A stretch of 64,000 bases of DNA from Chamaecrista fasciculata (taxonomy: Eukaryota; Streptophyta; Magnoliopsida; Fabales; Fabaceae). Made by a program: the position numbers and the translations under genes. Under the pieces are notes generated by a model, which saw only the letters and a program-made list of their open reading frames with translations, was not told the DNA's origin and searched no databases. Shown one piece after another: positions 36,165 through 46,416 of the stretch; the stretch's first letter is position 1; each line of letters opens with the position of its first letter. Location of the stretch: assembly GCA_003254925.1 (NCBI GenBank), contig QANZ01023827.1, positions 321,326-385,325 on the forward strand. The letters are read 5' to 3'.

Positions 36165-36177
36165 TATAGATATAGAT

Positions 36178-36320
36178 ATATTTGTAGGCAAAAATTTAGG
36201 TAAGTTGAGCTGGAAGGCTCATCAAAGCCAGTATTACAGACTTTCAAACTCTATAAATGTCTAGATAAGTACTTACAAATAATGTAATAAATCGTGAATG
36301 AAGTATTTACTTGACAAACT
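36178..36320. repeat. SINE body fragment
   Basis: AAATTTAGGTAAGTTGAGCT, then GGAAGGCTCATCAAAGCCAG and AGTACTTACAAAT, match the body of the SINE at 10325-10515. The tRNA-like head is not recognisable here. Confidence 0.35.
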
Positions 36321-36785
36321 ACTGTTAAAATTTCATATCATTATATATATTTACCAGCATAAATTTGTAATAGTTTTATTTTTGAGCAAAGGTAAATTTT
36401 GTCTTAGTTCTGACTTATGAGTTATGAGACATTTTAATTTGGCACCGTGTAGTGAGTGGATCACACGCGCGGTCAATCAGCGATTGCGTCAAACTTAGAC
36501 TACCGAAACTAAAGTGGGGTCCACGAAATAGCAATTTCAATCTTAAACTTAAAGAACAACTAACCCTTTTGTCACTTGTCACTTAATGAATTTTATCACT
36601 GCCAAAAAATTTCGTCGCTACCGTGGAAGCAAACCCAATCCTAAATCCAAAATTATTTGTAAAATTATCGAATTCATTTCCAAATCTGCATAATCGAGTC
36701 CTATAAATCTCAATCCCCGCAAGCAGATTCTCAGGAAACACCAAAATTTCGTTCGTTGAACTCTTCACTCCTCACTATTAACTCA

Positions 36786-37446
36786 GTGAGTTTCATTCTT
36801 CACCTCTCTTGACATTTCTATGATTCTATCCCATTTCTGTTTCCGAATTTGTTTGTATTGTTCGTCGATTTTTTAATCTTTATTTCTCTGCAATTTCGTC
36901 TTCGTTTTGACCTTCTCAACGAAAGAGGACTGTGGAGTGAGCTTAACTGCCTCCGTTTCGTTCCTTTTTGGATCAATGGAGGACTTGTTTAAACCATGCA
37001 ATTTGAGATTATTGAACTTCTTTGGTTAAAGAAATATATTCGTGCAATTAATTTGGACAGGACATTTCTATCGGATTACTCAAGCGAGGTTTTGTCTTTT
37101 TCAATCGACTAACCGACTGAGAGTTCTGATAAGTTTTAGCCGCAACTATCTTTAGCATTGCTTACTTAGCCAACCTTCGTCTTTATCTCCTTACCGGTGT
37201 TTGATATGCCTCATAACAAAAAAAAGTAAGAAAAAGGATCGGTGTTTTTTGTCAAATTGTAGGAGATGGTGCATTCAACGCATTAGTTATTACCTGGGTT
37301 TCTATTTTTGAGCATTTCTGATCCTGATTACCTGGGAGTCTCTTTTGTTGTTAACTGTGAATTTCTTTTTGTTATCTCCAATTCTTCTCTCCTATATAAG
37401 CGTAGTTATTCATCCCTTTAGCTTCCATTGTCTTCCCTTGCTTCAG
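36786..37446 (+). other. Predicted 5'UTR intron of the arabinofuranosidase gene
   Basis: A donor (ACTCA|GTGAGT) at 36786 and an acceptor (GCTTCAG|GTTGC) at 37446 bound a 661-bp segment upstream of the ATG at 37479. The upstream exon (before 36786) is CT/AC-rich like a plant 5'UTR. This was read by eye. Confidence 0.5.
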
Positions 37447-37478
37447 GTTGCATATAGATTGAATGTTGTGAACAAACA

Positions 37479-40400
37479 ATGGGTTCCAAGTCTGAGTCTT
37501 CATGCAGTGTTGTTCTGATCCAAGTCTTTACAGTGGTTTTCCTACTTTTTCAATGCTCTGCTAATAGAGTTGATGCTGGCCAGAACGTAACATTGGTTGT
37601 AGATGCTTCTGATGCATCTGGGAGGCCTATACCTGACACTCTTTTTGGAATATTCTTTGAGGTGAGCAATAAACCTTGTCCTAATAAGTTTTGCTACTCG
37701 AAACCTATTATTTGAAACATCAATTTTCAATGCTGGCCTGCCTAACCATACAGATAAAAGTATCTGCATGATATATTCTCTGTCAAATGCATAACTTGGA
37801 CATGCAAGTAAATTGCAGAAATTTTATGTTCTGATTCTGGGTTGAGGACGTGGAATTATATATTGAAATAGAAATAGATGAATCCATTTCTACGGAGCTG
37901 TGTAAACTTCATCTGGATGATATTGTGCTGGATTAAAGTTTAAACTAACTATCTGTACTATACAGTTTAGTGTCTTTGTATATATTCCTGAGCATTCAAC
38001 TTTATGATCTGGCACGTTTCAAATTTCAGAGAATGATCAATTCTTGAATTTCTACTGCAGGAGATCAATCATGCTGGTGCTGGGGGATTGTGGGCAGAGC
38101 TTGTGAGTAACAGAGGTCATTTCTATATTTATAATCTTCCTACTGAAAACCTAATTCCAAAAGATCTGTCTAGGGCATTTCTTTTATTTTTTTTTTTTGG
38201 TAATGAAGGGTATTTCTTTTATAATTTTGTTTGAGCGCAAATTGTGTTCTTAAATCTTAATTGTAAAAGATTACTACTGGCCATTATATTTAATAGGTGT
38301 GAAGAAGTAGTAAGAATTTGTGGAAGTCTTGCGGTCGGAGATAATATTTATATTCCTGATTAGAACTCAAAGAATTTAAAGAACTCTTGTAGGTTTAGGA
38401 AAGAGTTACCCCATTATGAGGATTTAGAATTTAAAAGGAGTTACCATGTTTTGGTCCTCTTCTTATTCTCTTACTTAATATAGGATAAGGAGAGGGGGGA
38501 AGGAGTTTTAACTTTTTACATAACTGAAGGAGAATCTGTCTTTTTGGATATGTTGTATGATCCTACTTAATAGATCCCAGCTGTAAAAAAATGTTTTTAG
38601 TTTTTTGCTTACTCAAGTTTTCATCTTTGCTTTACCACTAAGTTGTGCATGTAATTTTTTTTTTTGAATGTTGAGGCTTATCAAGATTTTTGTTTCAGGT
38701 TTTGAAGCTGGGGGTCCTAACGTTCCCTCCAATATTTATCCCTGGTCAATTATTGGAAGTGAATCAGCTATATATGTGTCAACTGACCGTACCTCATGCT
38801 TTGACCGTAATAAGATTGCACTACGATTGGAGGTTCTCTGTGACAATGAAGGAAGCAATATTTGTCCAGCTGATGGTGTTGGCGTTTATAATCCTGGTTT
38901 TTGGGGGATGGTGAGCCTAATTGACACCCTTACACCATATGGCTGTTAAATCCTATGACTCAAATTCAATATTATGGTTTTGAATCTATGCTGTTATTGA
39001 GCTTCAATTGCTGATGTATCTTTTATCTTCTTCCAGAATATTGAGCAAGGGAAGAAATACAAAGTGATCTTCTATGTTCGTTCAACAGGATCAATTAATC
39101 TGAAAGTTTCTTTGACTGGTTCTAATGGTTTAGGAAGTATTGCCTCGGCTGACATCATGTGAGCTATATTTTTGACATGCTGTATACTGTGACCTGTAGA
39201 GACAAGATATTTTATCCCCAGAAAACGAATCTTTAGTATCTAATTATGTATAACACAAATAATTGATGTTGCAGAGCTTCTGCATCTGATGTTTCAAACT
39301 GGACAAAGGTGGAGACACTGTTGGAAGCCAGTCAAACGAACCCTAATTCTAGACTTCAAATAACAACAACCAGAAAAGGTGTAATATGGTTGGACCAGGT
39401 GTCTGCTATGCCCACAGACACATACAAGGTTTGTGTTTCTAAGCAAGAAAACTTAGAATTAAAGATGAACAGAAGTTTCACATGTAAGGTCAGTAAGTAC
39501 TCAGTAGTTATCTTCAGCAAGGGAGATGAGGTGTGATTCTAAAAAAATTCAATAATAGGCTTTTGAACATAGGCCCCCAAGTCTTGCTTAAATACAATTG
39601 TTTCTGTAATTGATAGTCTTTTTTGCTGCAATTTAAGTAAAAAATAGGGAACTTGCTATTTTATCAGTTTCTGATTGTATGTCAAAAGTGCTTGATAGGC
39701 AATACTGCACTCCCATCCCCCCTTTTGTTATCCTCTTATTTAGTGGCATATATAATGTTTTCTTTACACAGGGACATGGTTTCCGAAGCGATCTTGCTGA
39801 AATGCTGGCTGAGTTAAAACCAAGGTTTATTAGATTTCCAGGTACGTATACATTGGCTTAAATTAGGAGATCACAAACTTAGGTTTGATTGCGGTATAAT
39901 TTGCTTGTATCTTGTCCGTTGTTTAAGTTCTATCAGAACTTCAATTAACTTAGATGGTGATGTTATTGTTTATTACATTGCCTTAGGTGGTTGTTTTGTC
40001 GAAGGGGAATGGTTAAGAAATGCATTTAGGTGGAAAGAAACCATTGGACCCTGGGAGGAAAGGCCTGGGCACTTTGGTGATGTTTGGATGTACTGGACTG
40101 ATGATGGACTTGGCTATTTGGAGTTTCTTCAAGTAGGCAGCTCTTTCTAATTATTGGGTTATGCATTCTGATGTTCATATTTTGTTGAAATGCTTTTAGT
40201 TTCTGCTGAGTAAGTTGGTAATTGCCTGTTATTATTTTTGAGCAGCTAGCAGAGGACCTTGGTTCATTGCCAGTCTGGGTCTTTAACAATGGTATTTTTT
40301 TTTCTTGCTGCATTACATAAGATTTATTTTTTAACAAAAATTGGTGATTTTTTCTCTTTTTACTAATTGAATGCCTCATTCTAGGTATCAGCCATAATGA

Positions 40401-43400
40401 TCAAGTTGATCCGTCTGCCGTCTTACCTTTTGTGCAAGTATATTTTCTTACTCTTCTTTCTACCTATTTCCTGTGTTCTTTTTTTTTCCCAAAGTATCGA
40501 CTTAGGAATTACCTGAAATATCTATTGATGGACCAGCTGTATATGCTGAAGGTGAAAATGAGTTGAAAGGAGTGAAACCCATGGTTGAGAATGGGCTTGA
40601 GCCCAATACGAATGAGGACAATCCTCGTGGGAGAGAGGAGAAGAATGATCTGGACAAAGGACAAATAGAGAGAGATTTGCCACATAACAACCTCTGACAG
40701 TGAGGCATGTCTAGGGGTTTAGGCAAGGAAAATATAAAGGGAATTTTGGATGGGGAGAGAGTCTATACTCTCCAAAGCTAGGCACCTTATGTTATTAGCT
40801 TTGTTTTGCTGTTCTTGTGTTTATTTTGCTCTGTTTAATATTTTGTGGCTGTTTCGATTCACTGTTTCTACTGTGAGAGCTGTTTTTTTTCTTTTATATA
40901 TAATATAGCCAACATTTTCAGTCACTGGGTTCTATCATTTATATTTTGGAATGATGATTGCAGGAAGCCCTTGATGGACTTGAGTTTGCCAGAGGTGATG
41001 CAACTTCAAAATGGGGTTCTGTTAGGGCTGCTATGGGACATCCGGAGCCATTTGACCTACGATATGTTGCTGTTGGGAATGAGGATTGTGGCAAGACGAA
41101 CTACCGAGGCACGTACACATTTCTCGTTAATCCTTTTTTATGCATGCCTTTATTAAATTTTGTTGACATATTGGATTTTTTGTATGAGAGTACAAAAACA
41201 TGATCTATCCCTCAACGCATATCCTGAATTAACTAGTGAAAATCAGCCCCGTGTTATGGTGTTGAGTGGCTCTGGTTTCTGGTGTCCTTGATGAATTGGA
41301 GCATCCTAAAAATATTTTATATTTTGTGCTATGCTACATAGAGTATTTGAGTAGACAGTTAATTAATTCACTTACAAGTTACAATGTTACTTCGGACTTC
41401 CTCGAATTTCCCCAGTTCATCCATGGTTAAGAATGATTCTGTATCAATTAATCTAATGTCAGTGTTTTTTTTTTAATCCTTGATTGAACAGGAAACTACC
41501 TTAAGTTCTACAGTGCGATCAAACTTGCTTATCCTGATATCCAAATCATCTCAAATTGTGATGCTTCATCTGGACCATTAAACCACCCAGCTGATTTTTA
41601 TGATTATCATGTAATATCCTAGCACAATTTGTTTTATTGTATATCACATTTGAAAAAAAGAAAAACTGCATTTTTAGCTTTTAGTTTGGCCTTCTCTTAT
41701 TATTTTTTCTCATACTCTAAGTTAATCAACAGGTTTATACAAGTGCCAATGACTTGTTTTCTAGGGCTCATACATTTGATCGTGCATCACGTAATGGTCC
41801 AAAGGTATTATAGTCTGCATTGAACACTGTTCTACTTTATTTTATATTTATATATGGATGGATATGGATTTGTCATTCGATTGATGGATGTGCAAGCTTT
41901 TTCAACACTTTGCAGGCTTTTGTTAGTGAGTATGCTGTGACAGGAAAAGATGCTGGGACGGGAAGCCTTTTGGCAGCCCTTGCTGAAGCAGGATTTCTAA
42001 TAGGGCTAGAAAAGAACAGGTTTGTAACATCTCAGATTCTTCTGTTATCAATTTTTCAAGGAGTTTGGTGTCATCTAGGCTTGGAAGTTTACTTTTTTGC
42101 CCAAACTATAAAAGTGGGATGAATTTAAATTGCTATCATAAATGAATTAGATATAAATTATGTATGAATCTGAGCTGTCACTCTAGTTCACTACTTGATA
42201 TTGAATCTATTCATTTTTCCTTTTCTGATGCAGTGATATTGTCCAAATGGTTAGCTATGCTCCACTTTTTGTAAATGCAAATGACAGGAGGTAATTCTAT
42301 TACGCTTTTACCACAAACTTTGTATAAATAATTCTCCTTATTATCCTAACTAATAGATTAAGTACTATGTTCTTTGATTTATTAAAATAGATAATAGTCC
42401 ATTGGCATCTAATGAGACATGTAGTCTGTGAGGACAAAGACCAAGATGAACTCACTCCTTAATAAAAGCAAAAAAAATTGTTGAACTTACTTTCCACTTT
42501 AGAAGCAGCCTATCATTACTTCTTTGAACAATTGTCCTTAGGAAATCGAGGTAGCCAACAAAAGTGATCTTGTTCAGTTGTTCCACACAATTATTATTAA
42601 CAAGACTAGAAATAAAAGCCATCTGAAGAGTTTCATGGTGCTCACTGCTCAACAAATTGGGTGTAAAGGTTGCTTAATGATGAACATGCTGAAATTGGTT
42701 TTTGTGATTAGGTGGAACCCAGATGCAATTGTTTTTAACTCCCTTCAGGCCTATGGAACTCCTAGCTATTGGGTTCAGAAGTTTTTCTCAGAGTCAAGTG
42801 GCGCAAAGCTTCTCAACGCAACGCTTCAAACAACATCTGCCTCAATAATTGCATCAGCAATTGCTTGGAAAGATTCTGCAAATAACAAAAATTACATTCG
42901 GATAAAGGTAACGTACATATATTGTTAGTCTTATTGGTATCTTAATTTTCTCAGAGACTTTTCTGGTCGAGAATCTAGTTATATTTGCCAAGTTTTAGTT
43001 AGTGGTAGAGTGACTCATTAAGTATATCTTCGTATAGAGTTGTTATATTCATAGATGCTCACTATAATTAGTCACCTTTAAGCAATTTATTTATACAGGT
43101 TGTGAACTTCGGAAGCGATTCGGTGAACCTCGTGATTTCGATTAGTGGACTGGACCCAAATGTTGTACGAATCTCAGGGGTAACACAAACATTGCTCACA
43201 TCTGTGAATGTAATGGATGAAAATTCTTTCTCGCAGCCCAGAAAGGTAGCTTGAGCTTCTATCTTTTTTAAAGCTCAAGATATATATAGTACTTTATATG
43301 CACTTCTGCTCACATATTCATCATTATAATTTATTATCAAAACTTGGTTTAAGCGTCGTTTGTGCATATGAACCAGGTGGTACCAACGCAGAGTCTACTT

Positions 43401-43526
43401 AAGAATGCTGGGAAGGAGACGAGTGTGAGTGTGCCTCCACATTCTTTCGCTTCATTTGATTTGTTAAAAGAATCAAGTACTCTCAAGATGCCAGGGACTG
43501 ATTCTGCCACAAGGTCTTCTATCTGA
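37479..43526 (+). CDS. ASD1 (ARAF1)-like: Alpha-L-arabinofuranosidase, GH51 (ASD1/ARAF1-like)
   Basis: There are 17 exons: 37479-37661, 38061-38115, 38699-38910, 39037-39158, 39275-39428, 39772-39841, 39987-40132, 40246-40291, 40385-40437, 40964-41108, 41492-41610, 41733-41804, 41916-42019, 42234-42290, 42712-42907, 43099-43245 and 43377-43526. The frame closes across all junctions, giving 676 aa, the usual length. The enzyme is secreted and removes terminal arabinosyl residues from arabinoxylan and pectic arabinan. A signal peptide (about 1-33, VVLIQVFTVVFLLFQC core) precedes NVTLVVDASDASGRPIPDTLFGIFFEEINHAG. The carbohydrate-binding-like region is about 100-240 and the GH51 barrel starts near HGFRSDLAEMLAELKPRFIRFPGG. 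VAVGNEDCG holds the general acid Glu and FVSEYAV the nucleophile Glu; a C-terminal beta domain follows. All introns are GT-AG except the one after 41108, which begins GC. Confidence 0.96.
40506..40697 (+). pseudogene. Unidentified coding-like fragment inside arabinofuranosidase intron 9
   Basis: A 63-codon open stretch with protein-like, acidic composition (ELPEISIDGPAVYAEGENEL..., ending IERDLPHNNL and a stop) lies in the intron on the sense strand. Its base composition is less AT-rich than the flanking intron, and the following 150 bases (GGAGAGAGTCTATACTCTCC and so on) also differ. It is probably a transposon-derived fragment. I cannot name the family; a retroelement Gag-like or ORF1 linker segment is one guess. 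Confidence 0.3.
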
Positions 43527-43799
43527 AGTGATGGCTGATATTACATAAAAAATAATTATACCAGAAAATGAAGGGTAAAAGGGTTGGAATATATATATTT
43601 ATGTGTGTGTGTAGCTGTATGGTGTTATGCAATAATTTCAATTAACTATACCTGGTTGGCATCTTTGCCTGCCAATTCTCATGTACTTGGCCTCTACTTT
43701 GCTGTAAATAATAATATTTATCTTGTTTCATTAAATTCTCAGTGTCTATACGCTAATTCAGGGAACAAAAACATTCTGATGAATGTCATTGATGCATGG

Positions 43800-43800
<1 letters not shown>

Positions 43801-43851
<51 letters not shown>

Positions 43852-44080
43852 NNNNNNNNNNNNNNNNNNNNNNNNNNNNNNNNNNNNNNNNNNNNNNNNN
43901 NNNNNNNNNNNNNNNNNNNNNNNNNNNNNNNNNNNNNNNNNNNNNNNNNNNNNNNNNNNNNNNNNNNNNNNNNNNNNNNNNNNNNNNNNNNNNNNNNNNN
44001 NNNNNNNNNNNNNNNNNNNNNNNNNNNNNNNNNNNNNNNNNNNNNNNNNNNNNNNNNNNNNNNNNNNNNNNNNNNNNNNN
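43801..44080. other. Assembly gap: 51-base poly-T followed by 229 N
   Basis: Positions 43801-43851 are all T and 43852-44080 are all N. Translations across it (poly-Phe or poly-Lys runs) are artefacts. True length and content are unknown. Confidence 0.98.
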
Positions 44081-44395
44081 TCAACCTAACCCTTGAACAC
44101 CTCAAATAGTATTTGGTTTGGTTAATGGTGGAATGTCACCCGTAAATACTTTGAGAGTTCAACTTCTATTTATCTTTCGTGATAATTATTTCATTAGAAG
44201 ACGTGGTTCCTCGACAAGTTTCAAGAGATGTGAATGAATATTTTTCATCAAACTATTATCATTCTAATTTTCCTGCAGTTGGTCAATTTCAAATTTTTAA
44301 TTATCCCCTTTTGAGTGCAGAATGGCCTATCTCAAATAAAAATTAACCCTCACTACAGTATATATCTATCTATCTCAAATAATTATCCCCTTTTG

Positions 44396-44397
44396 AA

Positions 44398-44444
<47 letters not shown>

Positions 44445-44460
44445 TTTGACCTCTCTACAG

Positions 44461-44494
<34 letters not shown>

Positions 44495-44495
44495 A
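44396..44495. repeat. Compound microsatellite (ATAC)n-(AT)n ... (CTAT)n
   Basis: Tetranucleotide CATA repeats pass into an AT run at about 44398-44443. A second run of CTAT repeats follows at 44461-44493. Confidence 0.9.
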
Positions 44496-44754
44496 ATTAG
44501 TTTTTAATTTTTAAAATTAATGTTAAATTTAAATAATACAAAATTAATGTTTTTATATAAATTTAAAAATATACTAAAATAAGTTTTTACATATTAAAAA
44601 ATTATTTTAAGTGCTTTAATTTACAAATATAACTGTAATTAATTTTTTTTATTGAGGAAAAAATAAATTTGTATTAACTAAAATATATATATATTAAAAA
44701 AATTATTCTATATTTATATAATATTATTTATTTATTTTTCATACATATACCATA

Positions 44755-45060
44755 CTAGGGGCTTTCTGTGTCCGTTACACGGAAGTATGTATGTAACGTT
44801 TGATTTGACATTTGTAGTTATTCAGTGACTAAATAGTATATTTTTATTATTCAAGGACTAAATCGTTAGAAATGTGAAAATTAAAAGACCAAATAATAAG
44901 TTTTCACTTTCTTAAATCTCATCTACTATTTTCTTTCTCCCATTATCTTTATAGTCAGCCAATTATTAAGTTCCACATATTTATTTCTTATTTTTTTAAT
45001 TTTTAATTTAATTATTTTTGACCAACCAAAAGGGTCTTCACACATATAATATAGTATAGA
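44755..45060 (-). mobile_element. Non-autonomous Helitron-like element, copy 2
   Basis: This has the same organisation and orientation as the copy at 35858-36164. It starts TCTATACTATATTATATG on the minus strand and ends with a GTGT/ACAC hairpin, then AAAGCCCCTAG and T. It is about 306 bp. An ATAGAT microsatellite extends from its 5' end (45061-45110), as it also does beside copy 1. Confidence 0.65.
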
Positions 45061-45220
45061 TAGATATAGATATAGATATAGATATAGTCTATAGATATAG
45101 ATAAAATACTAATTACATATTTTATTTAATATATATTATAATTACTTTATAAAAAAAATTTGGCCCTCTTCCTCATGTTTTTTAGTTCCGCCCCTAGTTT
45201 CAAAGCACAAATAATATATA

Positions 45221-45494
45221 CTCTCTCCGGTTCTGAATATCTGGTGTTTTAGAAAATCATTTTTGTTCCAAAATATCTGATGTTTTATAAATTCAAGAGA
45301 GCATTAATTATTTTTTTACCATTCTACCCCTATTAAATATAGTAGAGTCATAAATGTATAAACATTTTCCAAGTAATTTAATAGGGATAGTTTAGTCATT
45401 TTACTTTATTTTTCTCTTCATTCTATGTTGGCTAATGATTTTCTTAATCTGTGTGTAGAAACCTTAAACACCAAATATATAGAACCGGAGGAAG
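45221..45494. mobile_element. Stowaway-like MITE (Tc1/mariner)
   Basis: The ends are inverted: CTCTCTCCGGTTCT at 45221-45234 and AGAACCGGAGGAAG at 45481-45494. TA lies immediately outside each (45219-45220 and 45495-45496). The subterminal ATCTGGTGTTTTAGAA and TTAAACACCAAATAT also pair. The size (274 bp), CTCCNTCCG-like end and TA duplication fit Stowaway. It sits about 0.9 kb upstream of the NLR start codon. Confidence 0.75.
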
Positions 45495-45629
45495 TATTAT
45501 AATAGTCTATTATTTGGTGGGGATAAGATTATAAAAGTCTATTATTAAAATTCGTGTAGCCGCCCACCATGATTTACTACTGTCTTCTCTGTCTTTTGAG
45601 TTTCGTCTCTTCTCTTTCATTACTACTTC

Positions 45630-46416
45630 ACTTTCGAATCTAACCACACACTTCTCTTCCCTTCTCTTCTCTACACATTCTCAACGATTTCTTGTCTTCC
45701 TCATTCGCTGCGTTTCAAATGGTTTAGGAATCGAAAATTCTTTTGTAATCTTCTGCGCTTGCTTGTTTTCTCTATTCAGCTTCATCACATTGTAATTTGT
45801 AAGTTCCTCTTCCTCAATCTTTATTTCCATTTATTGCTCTCTATTCTCTCTCTCTATATAATCTATGCTTTCTTTTACCCCATGCATTCCCCAATATTTT
45901 GTTTCTTTTTCAATGCTCACTTTGATACGATCCACCAAAAATTTAACGTCTTTAAAATGGCACATGAGCCAATTAATATGTTTTATATGAGATTGGAGAC
46001 AACTAATATGTTTTAAATCCAAGAGGAATGCATTAACTTTTTTACAAATTTAGGCTGATAAAAAAGTACATATAATTATTTTTAATATTTAAAATGCATT
46101 TTGCATTTAATTTTTTTTTTTTTAAATTATCTTTGTTGTAATTGCTACTTAATTGGCCTAAATAGAGATTTTAGTGGAATGGAATTTTTTTTTAGGTGAA
46201 ACCAACAGCCGTGACATTGTAGCTTGATATCATATTGATACTGTGTATGATATCAGAGGATACTGAAATTATATTGGGGAGCCAAAAGGGCCCTTAGTCT
46301 TTTAAAAAATAAAGTGTTATCATTATATTATACTGCTTGACAAGTATATGAATTTAACTCGATAGTACTTTTACTTGTGCTAGAGACAACTTTTTCATAA
46401 GAGAGAAAGGATCGAG
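45630..46416 (+). promoter_or_regulatory. 5' region of the NLR gene with a probable 5'UTR intron
   Basis: At 45720-45910 the sequence (TTTTGTAATCTTCTGCGCTTGCTTG, then ATTTGTAAGTTCCTCTTCCTC) is closely paralleled upstream of the broken paralogue at about 58045-58210. The shared GTAAGTTCCT looks like a donor. A likely acceptor, GTGCTAG, ends at 46383. This suggests a non-coding first exon near 45700-45798 and a 5'UTR intron of about 0.6 kb, duplicated together with the gene. Confidence 0.45.

Noticed and set aside
43584-44109. Open frames of poly-Phe or poly-Lys with X residues
   Set aside because: They are translations of the poly-T run and the N gap, not genes.
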